Source: Chrysochromulina parva
Taxonomy: Eukaryota > Haptophyta > Prymnesiales > Chrysochromulinaceae
NCBI GenBank assembly: GCA_002887195.1
Contig: PJAB01000097.1
Span: forward strand, 1-43,315
Reading direction: 5' to 3'
DNA length: 43,315 nucleotides
Shown here in pieces: positions 34,955-43,315 of the stretch. The translations under genes were made by a program, and so were the position numbers. The number at the start of each line of letters is the position of its first letter. Position 1 is the first letter of the stretch. Under the pieces are notes generated by a model. It searched no databases. It had not been told where the DNA came from and saw nothing but the letters and a program-made list of their open reading frames with translations.

Positions 34955-37900
34955 ATGGCTGCGCCCGTCCCGCCCGTGCTCCATCCCGAGCTGGTGGCGG
35001 CTGGCTGGGCGATCGCGGGCCAGGACGACGCCGGCGAGTGGTACTTTGAGAATGACGCGCTCGACGTGACAGCGTACGAGGATGACCTACCCCCTCCAGG
35101 ATTGCTCCCGGCCGCCCCAGTGGAGGGAGAGCAACAGGAGCCAGGTGCGGCACCGGAGAGCGCGCCGGAGCCAGCGGCACCGGAGAACGCGCCGGATCTC
35201 GCGGACGACGCGTCGGCCGCGCAGACCGCAGGCGGTGACCCCAAAGAGGGCTTGGTTCACCCACAGAAGGCGCTGCCCCCCCTCGCCCCCATCGCGGGTG
35301 TGGGTCCTGTCGGGCTGGCACCCCTTGCAGTGGCGGGCGCTCTCGGGCTCGGGGCGACACTGCGAGCCGCGACAGCCTCGGCGCTGCCCGCCATTGGAGC
35401 GCCGCCAGCCATGCTGGCTGTTGCTGAGGAAGCGTTGGACTACTTCAGGCCGTATTCCACGAAAAAGATCAAACCAGAGCCGAAAACCGAAATGGAAAAT
35501 AAACCCATCATCGGACATTGCAAGATGTCGTCATGCAAGAAGATAATGAAGTACGTCTACCTCCCGGACGGGCTTATCCTCGGCCCTACTCGCGACAAAA
35601 TGAGCGCAGCCAAGATCTTCGAGTACATGCAAATCGACATGCCACAGCAAATCTTCTACTTGACGAGTGGCGACGCGACGCAGACGTGGCAAATTCGGCA
35701 GCCGGGAGCCTTCAACTTTGACATGGGCGGTAGCGCTATGGCGGCCGCGGCTGCGGCCGCGGCGGCGGCCGCTAACCCCGGATTAGCGACGGCTCCGCCG
35801 GAGGAGAAGACCAGAGAGATTCGGATGGCGCACTGGCGCCACGTGATGCGGCAGAAGCTCACGCGCGTGCTCACTGGCACGGCCAAATCGTCCCTCGAGG
35901 CTGGCGCGTATTTTTGCGTGGATGCGTCCGCGAGTGACGCCATCGGCCAGTACTTGGCTTTGGGCTGCACCAAGGAAAACACGATCCTCTCGATTGCGCA
36001 CGGGTTGGTGGGCGACCAGGACGCCGACCAACCCATCGGCTGGTGCGAGGGCGTGATGAAAGCGTTCGCGGACACCGAAGGGAATGAGGACATGGACAAG
36101 GAACTCGGTGTCAGCGTGGTCTTCAAGAAGGAGGGTGCTGAGGGGCTGATCGAGCTTGATGACGAGTGGAACGGCAACGATCGCCTCCTGTACTCGGTGA
36201 GCGAGCTCGCGGCGCGCTGCGCTGCGATGGGCGTCGAGGAGGAGTTCGGGGGATCTGAGGCGTACAAGTACCACCCGTCGACGGCGCCGACGCACTACTT
36301 TGTGTGCGAGACGTTGGCCGGTCGTAGGGTCGTCGAGGAGTTGATTTACAAGACCATCTCGGGCGGTGAGTTCATCATCAACGGCTCGTACGTCTCCGCG
36401 GCGCGGCGCGTGCATAGCGCCCTCAATCTGGAGAGACCCCTCTTCGTCTTTCAGCACACCGGCGGATGCGCCGACCTAACGGCCGTCATGCTCCAGCAGG
36501 TGACGGCGATCGAGAACTTGCACAAGAAGATCGAGGCCGACGCGATCAAGAGCGGGGTCAAGGACAAGGGGAAAAAGAGTCTCGAGGACCTGATGAACGA
36601 GAACTTGCCGTTCGATCCCTTCCTTTCTCTCGACCCCATGTATGTCGTCGATCGGCCAGCGCAGCTCGGATTGCCGAAGATCAAGTTCACGGGGCCTGTT
36701 GGCAACGTGTACGGCGGCAGGCAGCAGCCCGCGCTCATCGCGCAGGTCAATGCGATCTTCGCCAACTTCCCGAGCAGTGCAAGGGCTGAGACTCGGCTCC
36801 TCGTCGACCCCTTCTCCATGCGCGGCGAGGCGCTGCAGGACATGATCTCGCGCACGATGAGCGCGGGGGACTCGGGCAACAAGGATGAGCTCAATGGCGA
36901 TGCCGCCGACAAGAAGCGCCTGCATCTCGCGTGGGAGATGCACGGTGCTCTCAACTTCGCTGCCCAGAAGCAAGCGAAGCTCGCCCAGAACCTGCAGCTC
37001 TGCGTGCTCGTCCTTTCTTTTGGGACCGGCGCTATCTCACAGCTGCGGACCTCGATCGAATGGTTCTTTCCCTTTTTGGGAGAAGAGCTGGCACGCCAAA
37101 TGGCAGACGAGCAGCTGCAGATCCCAGCGGGCGGAGGTGAGGGCGAAATCGCGGGCGTGCCCGCTTTGCCGGACGCGAGCTGCGACGCTATGCCGGACTC
37201 GGGCCTGTGCCAGCTCACCAAGTACCTCTCCATTATCGTGCCCGCGCTCGTGACCGTCATCCTCACTGTCCAGTCGTACCTTGATCCGGACTCGCAGTGT
37301 ATCGTGCTCAAGAGCGGCGCCGCACGGATCGAGTCCCAAATCTATATGTTCCGCACGCGCACCGGGCCGTATGGGAAGGCCCCGGCCGTCAAGAACGACG
37401 ACGACGGCGACGGCAAGGCCGACGCTCCGATCTCGACTCGCGAAAAATTCGGCACGACGATCACGGGCATTTGGGACGGCGTATTGAGCTCCTCGGTGTC
37501 GGACCACTCGATGCCCCGCCGGATCAGCGGCCATGACCACCGCGTTGCTATCCGCGAAGAGTTCCAAGCGGCGCAGGACATGGTCGCCAAGTACATGCCT
37601 GGTGAGCTCGGTGAAGACGCAGACGGCGACGGCGTCGCCGACCTGAAGGCACTGAGCAGCAAGGCTACCAAGTCGAACCCGTCGGGGCACGAGTCGAAAT
37701 TCGGCTTCCAGCTACTCGTCAAGTACGCGCCGTTCCTGGCCAAGTACGCGCCGTTCCTGGCCAAGGCGGGGGTCAACAAGGTCATGCCGACGGCCACGCC
37801 CGACGACCAAGCAGGCGCGATCGAGACGGGCGCTGCCCCTGCCGAGCCCGAAGAGGACGCCCCGAAGAAGGAACCCGATGATGACTCGGGCCTCAGCCCG

Positions 37901-38335
37901 ATGCGGGCGGAGGACTACGTGAAATTCCGCATGTTGCCGAAGCTGATCGCGATGTCGAGGCTCTCGCCCGAGCAGGCTAAACAAAAGTCGGCCTTCAAGA
38001 TGCTCTCAATTGGACTCGCCGCGGGCTCCACGCTACTCGGCGCGCTCGGCATCAACGTTCCCGTGCCTCTCGTCGTCCAGTTCGCGTCGGCGCTCGCCGG
38101 ATGGGAGTCGTACAAGCAGATGAATATGTCACTCAAACTGACCAATTCGGCCGTTGGCAAGCTCGAGCGGCTCGTGCTCTGGTGGCAGTCGCTCTCGATG
38201 ATCGAGAAGCGGCGGCCCGACCGAAAAGACAAGCTCGTGATGACGACTGAGGACATCCTCTCGGGCTCTCTGGTCGAACTCGCGATCGCCAAGCAGATGG
38301 AATCCAAAGAGGAAGAGGAGCCCAAGAAGGAATGA
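34955..38335 (+). CDS. SLOG (TRPM-like LSDAT) protein with two SLATT-like 2TM modules
   Basis: 1126 residues, no intron, from the first ATG. The N-terminus has a WW-like half motif (GWAIAGQDDAGEWYFEN) and an Ala/Pro linker. Residues about 215-520 follow the order of the TRPM homology (LSDAT/SLOG) domain: strand FYLTSG, a helix then LEAGAYFCVDASASDAIGQY, TILSIAHGLV, THYFVCETLAGRR and PLFVFQHTGGCADLTAVML. A first 2TM unit (helices about 680-697 and 757-776) ends with SGAARIESQIYMFRTRTGPY, the amphipathic helix typical of DUF4231/SLATT. Two DxDGDGxAD loops (about 816 and 889) look calcium-binding. A second 2TM unit lies at about 1016-1051. In bacteria SLOG senses or makes nucleotide signals and SLATT forms pores. 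No TRPM channel domain is present. Function here is inferred. Confidence 0.75.
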   Translation: MAAPVPPVLHPELVAAGWAIAGQDDAGEWYFENDALDVTAYEDDLPPPGLLPAAPVEGEQQEPGAAPESAPEPAAPENAPDLADDASAAQTAGGDPKEGLVHPQKALPPLAPIAGVGPVGLAPLAVAGALGLGATLRAATASALPAIGAPPAMLAVAEEALDYFRPYSTKKIKPEPKTEMENKPIIGHCKMSSCKKIMKYVYLPDGLILGPTRDKMSAAKIFEYMQIDMPQQIFYLTSGDATQTWQIRQPGAFNFDMGGSAMAAAAAAAAAAANPGLATAPPEEKTREIRMAHWRHVMRQKLTRVLTGTAKSSLEAGAYFCVDASASDAIGQYLALGCTKENTILSIAHGLVGDQDADQPIGWCEGVMKAFADTEGNEDMDKELGVSVVFKKEGAEGLIELDDEWNGNDRLLYSVSELAARCAAMGVEEEFGGSEAYKYHPSTAPTHYFVCETLAGRRVVEELIYKTISGGEFIINGSYVSAARRVHSALNLERPLFVFQHTGGCADLTAVMLQQVTAIENLHKKIEADAIKSGVKDKGKKSLEDLMNENLPFDPFLSLDPMYVVDRPAQLGLPKIKFTGPVGNVYGGRQQPALIAQVNAIFANFPSSARAETRLLVDPFSMRGEALQDMISRTMSAGDSGNKDELNGDAADKKRLHLAWEMHGALNFAAQKQAKLAQNLQLCVLVLSFGTGAISQLRTSIEWFFPFLGEELARQMADEQLQIPAGGGEGEIAGVPALPDASCDAMPDSGLCQLTKYLSIIVPALVTVILTVQSYLDPDSQCIVLKSGAARIESQIYMFRTRTGPYGKAPAVKNDDDGDGKADAPISTREKFGTTITGIWDGVLSSSVSDHSMPRRISGHDHRVAIREEFQAAQDMVAKYMPGELGEDADGDGVADLKALSSKATKSNPSGHESKFGFQLLVKYAPFLAKYAPFLAKAGVNKVMPTATPDDQAGAIETGAAPAEPEEDAPKKEPDDDSGLSPMRAEDYVKFRMLPKLIAMSRLSPEQAKQKSAFKMLSIGLAAGSTLLGALGINVPVPLVVQFASALAGWESYKQMNMSLKLTNSAVGKLERLVLWWQSLSMIEKRRPDRKDKLVMTTEDILSGSLVELAIAKQMESKEEEEPKKE
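37721..37762 (+). repeat. Perfect 21-bp in-frame duplication
   Basis: Two adjacent identical 21-bp units encode KYAPFLA twice just before the second membrane module of the SLOG/SLATT protein. Confidence 0.95.
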
Positions 38336-38914
38336 GCGGGAGTGAGTCCCGGGGGGGGCATGTTGTAGTTTCTTCCCATCCGATGGAGATTTTTGTTGTG
38401 TGCCTTGTCCATGCACAATCAGCATGCCTTTGTCCCTTGATGTCTGTGTCTCGGTGAGTGGTCGTACCAAGTGGGGCTTTCCCATGGGCTTTGATACATT
38501 CCCCGCCGTGGGCTGCGGCGTGTGTACGTACTGCCCGCGTGCACTTCACTGTGGGCGTTACTTTCGTGCCGTCCGGTCAGTCAAATGCTGATGTGGTGGG
38601 CGGCCACCAAACTCAACCAAACTCAATCTCATCGAGGTTCCGGAAATGGGCTATGAGGGACAATCCTGCGTCGTCAATGCACGATCACAAAATTCGTCAA
38701 ATTTCGCCGAGTAAGAGGACGGGACGGAACTTCGGGCTGCTCGCGATGTCGGACGGGTCTATCCTGGAAGTATCGAGGTGAGTGCAGAGCCCTAACGCGT
38801 GCTGTGCCCTAGGGGCACACACCACCTTGGCCGTACCTCGCCTAAGAACATTCATCAGCTCGAGTCCTTCCAGCACGACTCACGTTTGTACGCCATGCGC
38901 GCGCCTCGCTCCGA
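38336..38914. other. Intergenic; possible first exon of the TauE/SafE gene
   Basis: This holds the SLOG/SLATT 3' flank. A short open stretch from an ATG at 38653 to 38777 ends at a canonical TCGAG|GTGAGT donor. If spliced to GGGCAG|TCAG at 38922 it would supply an ATG to the permease frame (phase 2, 145-bp intron). The frames match, but no homology supports it. Confidence 0.35.
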
Positions 38915-40267
38915 TTGGGCAGTCAGCAAGCGGACTGGCTCAAGCCGAAGAACACGAAGATTGGACAGCACCACGAAGAATCCTGGGCGATACCATTATC
39001 AGCATCTTCTCCGTCCACGGTCTTCGCGATCCACGAGCCCAGCATCGAAGTCCTGCACCTTCCGTCGGCCTTTCCGCGCACAAGTTCCAGGCAAGTTGTC
39101 CGGGCCCTTGCGATCACCGTGATCTCCACGATCTGCGCCGCACAGGTGCTCGATAGCCTCTCCGATTTCGGTATCCAACTTTTCGAGTCGGTCTCGATTT
39201 CGGTAGATGGCATCTTCGTGGCCTCGATGTGTGCCGGTTTCATTGCACAACTCGTCGACGGAGCTCTCGGTATGGGATTCGGCATCACCTCGACCACAGT
39301 CATGGTGAGCCTCGCCGGCCTGTCTCCTCTCGCGGCCAGCACGTCCGTGCACCTGGCGCAGCTCGGGACGACGGCCCTCTCCGGCCTCTCGCACTACTCA
39401 TACGGGAACGTCGACCAGACAACTGTGTTCCGCATGGCTCCCGCCGGAATGGCCGGAGCTTTTGCCGGAGCCACCTTCCTGGCAACAATGTCGCCACGCT
39501 CTACTGTGCCCATTTCCGCGGGTTTGCTCTTCGGCCTCGGTGCGTACGTGCTCGGCCGCTTCTGTCTACGAGCCAAGACAGCCTCGGCCCAGCGATCAAA
39601 TGAGACCCCATCCTCTCCTAGTTGGGAACTCCTCGTGCCTCTCGGCGCATGGGGCGGCTTCGTCGACGCCACGGGCGGTGGCGGCTGGGGTCCCGTCGCC
39701 ACGACCGGCCTGCTCACCGATGGCCACCTGACGCCTGCCAAGGTCGTCGGCACCGTCTCGGCGGTCGAGTTCCTCGTCACCGTCGCCGCCGTCGCCGGTT
39801 TCGTCCATCAGCTCGGCACACACTTCGAGACGATGGGCGCACGTGTCGACCTCGTGCTCGCCCTACTCGTCGGCGGGATGCTCGCCGCTCCGATCGCGCC
39901 TCTGCTTGTGAGCTCCCTCGAGCCCGAGACACTCGGCGTGTCCATCGGCGGCTTCATCTGCCTCACGAACGCGCGCGTACTGCTCAAGGTGGCGGGAGCG
40001 TCGCCCAGTGCGTGCGCCCTCTGCTACGTTGGGATCGTGCTGACGTGGCTCCTCGCGCTCCATACACTCAGCTCACGCCGCGGCCCTTCGGGTAGCGTCG
40101 CCTCAAAGGCGGCAGTGGGCCTGTATGCCCTGCGCGCCTCCTTTCGCGTCTCTCATGAAGCATGGAGCGACACGCACTGGAGCGAGATGGGGCCCCGCGG
40201 CCAAGTGGGATGGAGCGCGTTCAAGTGGGATGGAGCGTATGACTTCTTGACGAAAGAGGCGTACTAG
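38915..40267 (+). CDS. TauE/SafE (TSUP) family permease, 5' end uncertain
   Basis: The frame is open from about 38846 to 40267 but has no ATG before 39227, which already lies inside the transporter core, so the gene probably has a 5' exon in 38.6-38.8 kb. The core is clear: CAGFIAQLVDGALGMGFGIT, then SLAGLSPLAASTSVHLAQLG, SGLSHYSYGNVD and, in the second half, GGFVDATGGGGWGPVATTGL and the VGTVSAVEFLVT helix. These are the two inverted halves of TSUP proteins, which move sulfite, sulfonates or other organic anions. About eight membrane helices are visible. The cytosolic C-terminus has a GLYALRASFR segment and Trp/Gly repeats. Family is sure; substrate is unknown. Confidence 0.85.
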   Translation: MGSQQADWLKPKNTKIGQHHEESWAIPLSASSPSTVFAIHEPSIEVLHLPSAFPRTSSRQVVRALAITVISTICAAQVLDSLSDFGIQLFESVSISVDGIFVASMCAGFIAQLVDGALGMGFGITSTTVMVSLAGLSPLAASTSVHLAQLGTTALSGLSHYSYGNVDQTTVFRMAPAGMAGAFAGATFLATMSPRSTVPISAGLLFGLGAYVLGRFCLRAKTASAQRSNETPSSPSWELLVPLGAWGGFVDATGGGGWGPVATTGLLTDGHLTPAKVVGTVSAVEFLVTVAAVAGFVHQLGTHFETMGARVDLVLALLVGGMLAAPIAPLLVSSLEPETLGVSIGGFICLTNARVLLKVAGASPSACALCYVGIVLTWLLALHTLSSRRGPSGSVASKAAVGLYALRASFRVSHEAWSDTHWSEMGPRGQVGWSAFKWDGAYDFLTKEAY

Positions 40268-40779
40268 TACTGGCAGGCAGCAGGCAGCAGCAGGCTATGG
40301 GACGGTCTTTACAGTGCATACACTGACGCGGCGATGCATGTGGCGGGAAGCGGCTGAATGTCAACAAGCACGAAGGGAGGATGAGCGTGTGGGGCGGCCG
40401 TGTGCAGCACCTCCTAGACACTGCAGAGCCCACGGGCAGAGCAGCGCAGCGATCGACGTGGCCACGTGCGTCTGATACATTCCAGATCTTGCTACTCGCA
40501 CAAGTGTTGAGGCCGGGCCCGGCGGGGAGCGTCGCGTTTCAACGGATCTCCTAATATGGACCGAGCTGCGAAACTTTTAGGACACCCCTCAGACCGGGGT
40601 TCATGTTGGGGTACCGACATCAGCTGCGTCAGCGCTCCGGTTTAATATGAATTTTGTGACTTTTGTACCGTGCTAGGTCATCGGCATTCACTCAGTGTGA
40701 CAATTCACTATTCAAACTCCAAGCCGAGTGGCCAACGCGCGCCGACGGTTCGAGATTCGCGCGTATGTTGGAGCGGAGA
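40268..40779. other. Convergent 3' flanks, no gene seen
   Basis: This lies between the permease and glycosyltransferase stop codons. A GGCAGCAGGCAGCAGCAGG microsatellite-like stretch occurs near 40274-40293. No coding frame is supported. Confidence 0.5.
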
Positions 40780-42546
40780 TCACATCGAGTCCCATCTATC
40801 GGACTTGGGATGCGCCCGCGGCCACATGCCGTCGGGCTCCCAACTCTCAGCCGTGCTGAACGGCTCGGCAAAGTCGCACGCATGCGGCTGCGCCCCGGGG
40901 CTCTGGTCGTGCGACGCATAGCAGCGCGGCTTCGAGCCTCTGTACGCGCCACCCCAGCCAGGTGGGCCCAGCTTGGTGCCGGGATCGGGCGGGTGCACGC
41001 ACGTTGTGTTGTCACGCGTGAGGTAGCCTTCGAGCCACGGCCGCGAGAGCGCATAGTGACGCCACAGGTCATCTTCGCACTCAATGTGAACTGCGCCCGG
41101 CTGTGGGCGCACAGGAAACATGAGCCTTTTCGAGTACTGCGAGAGGAGCTCGAGCATGAAATCGGAGAGGCCCCGTGCGTCGAGTGAGGCCATGCGCGCA
41201 CGCCCCGCGTGCGCCACCGCGCGTGCGTACTCGTCATTCTTCTGCAGCCAGCGCACCATCGCGGGCACATCCGAGGCACGATCGACGGCGACGTAGTGCA
41301 CACCGGCGAGCAGACCGTGCTCGTAGAACTCTTGATGACGCATCCCATCGCGCACGTAGAGCACCACCGAGCCGCAGAGCAGCAGGCTCTTGAACTTATT
41401 GGCGTACCCGATCGACGCCGAGTTGAGCAGGTACTTGTACGAGCACTGGTCCTCAAACGTCATGAAGCATCTATGCTTTTGGTAGCCCCCAGTCCGATGC
41501 AGCCCGAGCTCTACGCAGCGCTTGCGGATGGTATTGTGATCGCCTATGAAGAGCTCGTTGACGAGCATCGTGTCCGGCGAGCCCTGGGCCACGGCGGCGA
41601 GCAGCTTGCGCTGGGCCGAGCCCACGTTGCCTGTGTGCATTGCAAGCTCGACCTTTGTCGCCCACGGGACGCTGCGGCCCGCGGCGAGGAGCTGCGGGTG
41701 CAGCACGCTCCAGGGCGGCGTGCGCAGCTTGTGCGGCCGCTTCGGGAAGAACCACGCGAAGTCGAGCCAGGGCAGGTCGAGCGTGGCGCGGTTCGTCGTC
41801 GATGAGAAGAGCGCCGGCGGGGCGCGGCCATCTGAGGTCGAGCTGCCATCACCGCAATAGCGTTGGCACGAGCGCCGCCACAATCGAGGGTCGCCCGGCA
41901 CGTTGTGCACGCGCGGCTCATCGTTACCCGCGACTACAATGTCCAGATTGCGCAGCTGTGGATGCCGTCGCAGCGTGTCGAGCAGCGGCAGCACGCGCGC
42001 AGGCGCATAGTGCCGATCGAAAAAGATTGCCGCGTAGTCCGTGATGTAGAGCTTGCCGTCGTGCACCTGGAAGCGCTGGCAGTACATGGCGCTGCCGTTA
42101 CAGGCGGCCACGGCGCTGTCGAGCTGCTCGTATGAGATTGTCGGCCACGGCCGCAGGTAGTTGTCCACGATTGAGCGCCAGTCCCACGTCGAGTGAACGC
42201 TGAGCAGCGTGGCGGCGCTCATGTCGTCGGCGGTGCTATTTGTGGCGGCAGCGGGTCTGGCGGTGCTTGTGGTGATGGTGCTGAGTTTCGGATGTGCAGG
42301 TGTACACAGCGGCGCTCGTGCTGCCGCCGCATCTTTGATCTCAGCTTCATTCATCTGAGCTTCCAGGCGATTCAGTCGCCGCATGAGCGCTTCCACGTCA
42401 TCAGCACGCTTTTGCAAGGCGGCATTCGTGTGACGGAGCTGCGTGATCTCGTCGTGGAGCTTTGCTGCTCGGCGTGCGATGTGGAAGGTGAAGAGGCAGA
42501 GAGTAGCGGCGACGGCGAGTAGCAGCACGGCGGCCTTGGTGAGCAT
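40780..42546 (-). CDS. GT90 (CAP10-like) glycosyltransferase, type II membrane protein
   Basis: 588 residues from the ATG at 42546; a longer frame starts at GTG. The N-terminal anchor is MLTKAAVLLLAVAATLCLFT, followed by a coiled-coil stem (LHDEITQLRHTNAALQKRAD) and a Ser/Thr/Ala-rich linker, the usual Golgi type II layout. The catalytic part matches GT90: DIVVAGNDEPRV, then VELAMHTGNVGSAQRKLLA, YKYLLNSASIGYANKFKSLL, CGSVVLYVRDG, EFYEHGLLAGVHYVAVDRAS and the helix NDEYARAVAHAGRARMASLD. Relatives transfer xylose or glucose to proteins or polysaccharides. It probably acts in glycan assembly in the Golgi; the exact sugar and acceptor cannot be read from the sequence. The C-terminal 90 residues extend past the core and are Cys/Pro-rich. 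Confidence 0.9.
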   Translation of the reverse strand: MLTKAAVLLLAVAATLCLFTFHIARRAAKLHDEITQLRHTNAALQKRADDVEALMRRLNRLEAQMNEAEIKDAAAARAPLCTPAHPKLSTITTSTARPAAATNSTADDMSAATLLSVHSTWDWRSIVDNYLRPWPTISYEQLDSAVAACNGSAMYCQRFQVHDGKLYITDYAAIFFDRHYAPARVLPLLDTLRRHPQLRNLDIVVAGNDEPRVHNVPGDPRLWRRSCQRYCGDGSSTSDGRAPPALFSSTTNRATLDLPWLDFAWFFPKRPHKLRTPPWSVLHPQLLAAGRSVPWATKVELAMHTGNVGSAQRKLLAAVAQGSPDTMLVNELFIGDHNTIRKRCVELGLHRTGGYQKHRCFMTFEDQCSYKYLLNSASIGYANKFKSLLLCGSVVLYVRDGMRHQEFYEHGLLAGVHYVAVDRASDVPAMVRWLQKNDEYARAVAHAGRARMASLDARGLSDFMLELLSQYSKRLMFPVRPQPGAVHIECEDDLWRHYALSRPWLEGYLTRDNTTCVHPPDPGTKLGPPGWGGAYRGSKPRCYASHDQSPGAQPHACDFAEPFSTAESWEPDGMWPRAHPKSDRWDSM

Positions 42547-43315
42547 GCAAAATTGTACAAAGTTGGTCAGACCGCCGCCCGCTCGCGGCGGTCGGGCGAC
42601 TAGGTCGACAACATGTGCACCAGGCACTGCTCATTATACCTGTGAATTGGTGCCTTCTAAGAGAGCTCCTGCTCAGAGCCGTTTCACAAAGAGCTGGCGC
42701 CATGGATCCCAAAAATAGCCCAAAGAGTAGGCGGGGAGTATGTGAAGAGTGATGGGATGACGTGACTCTGTGAGTAAGTAAGTAAAACACGCCAAATCCC
42801 CGGCAAATGGCAGCGTACACGTGCGAGGGGGGTACCCAGGCATACAGAGCGTGTACGGTGGTTGACGTGGCACTGTGGGGAATTCGGTGCATGGGGTTGT
42901 TGCGTCTAGATTAGGGTCGGTTTTGGGTGTATATGTCAGATTTAATCTCCGAGATTTTAATTGTATATGTCAATTGTATTTGTAGTGCGCAGGACCGCCT
43001 CCCGTCCGATACCGATTGGCTGTGATGCTGGCCGCACTGGTGACTGGGTGGCCGTCTACACACGGCCCTACATCCCCTCTTTTTCCTAAAAGATGGGGAT
43101 CACGAGACGTCGGGGATTGGGGTTATTTTCGATACAAGAAAAGCAAAAGGGAGTTTTCGATACAAGATATCATTATATATCATCATATATCTTTTTTATA
43201 TCATTGTGTATCATGTGTATCATCATCTTGTATCTCATGTATCATGTCCCTCGTCGACACATGATATATAGATATATTCATGATACAAATGCATGACATG
43301 ATATATGATGATATA
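42547..43315. other. Right-edge flank, GC-rich to AT-rich transition
   Basis: No gene is seen. The first 300 bp hold the upstream region of the glycosyltransferase. From about 42900 the composition falls sharply in GC, with two GTATATGTCA words at about 42930-42975, and the last 160 bp become a degenerate satellite. Confidence 0.6.
43159..43315. repeat. AT-rich degenerate satellite (ATATCAT/GTATCAT words)
   Basis: Overlapping words such as ATATCAT, TGTATCAT and ATGATATA recur many times without a fixed period, and the array runs off the window end. Confidence 0.85.

Noticed and set aside
36451..37311. Minus-strand 286-residue frame inside the SLOG/SLATT gene
   Set aside because: Opposite strand of a well-supported coding region, without recognisable motifs.

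Overview
This looks like nuclear DNA of a photosynthetic eukaryote with a complex (secondary, red-lineage) plastid, most likely a haptophyte-type alga; a stramenopile or other complex-plastid alga remains possible. The reasons are: strongly GC-rich coding sequence; eukaryotic families (F-box, cyclin, PP2A-family phosphatase, triose-phosphate/nucleotide-sugar transporter, GT90, ankyrin); a nuclear petC with a signal-peptide-like leader ending in a Phe-containing ASAF-like site; a plant-type organellar DNA polymerase; spliceosomal introns; and long polyQ, polyA and polyP tracts. I see no rRNA, tRNA, CRISPR array, intact transposon or bacterial operon.

Layout. 0.4-3.4 kb (minus): F-box protein, then a protein with three Tudor-like/EF-hand modules. 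3.6-4.6 kb (minus): polyQ single-pass membrane protein, divergent from a small Rieske protein (4.9-5.5 kb, plus). 5.9-10.7 kb (minus): one large coiled-coil gene split by a minisatellite-filled intron. 10.9-14.0 kb (minus): cyclin Y/PHO80-like protein and a cation/Ca2+ exchanger with altered alpha-repeats. 14.2-15.9 kb (plus): a Cys/His-repeat protein whose last codons seed a ten-copy 22-bp array. 16.1-17.4 kb: no gene seen. 17.4-19.1 kb (minus): two-exon LOV-like PAS plus KA1-like protein. 19.6-23.4 kb (minus): glycosylase-like protein, plastid Rieske (petC), PP4/PP6-type phosphatase. 23.6-26.4 kb (plus): organellar DNA polymerase. 27.2-28.9 kb (minus): E2-like/OGFOD2-like fusion, divergent from an ankyrin protein (29.1-29.9 kb, plus). 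30.8-34.7 kb (minus): proline-rich protein, two-exon sugar-phosphate/nucleotide-sugar transporter, mitochondrial uS7. 35.0-38.3 kb (plus): a 1126-residue protein read as SLOG plus two SLATT-like membrane modules. 38.9-40.3 kb (plus): TauE/SafE permease. 40.8-42.5 kb (minus): GT90 glycosyltransferase. The end of the window is AT-rich satellite-like DNA.

Genes are compact and often head-to-head with roughly 200-330 bp between start codons. Five introns can be placed from protein continuity; all start GTGC and four start GTGCG. Many long ORFs begin at TTG or GTG, so for nuclear genes I moved starts to the first sensible ATG. The best candidate for an under-described system is the SLOG/SLATT protein at 34955-38335. 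Next come the LOV-like/KA1-like protein, the E2-like/OGFOD2 fusion and the exchanger with exchanged Asn/Asp in its ion-site motifs.

All domain calls come from reading motifs by eye; no database search or transcript data was available.
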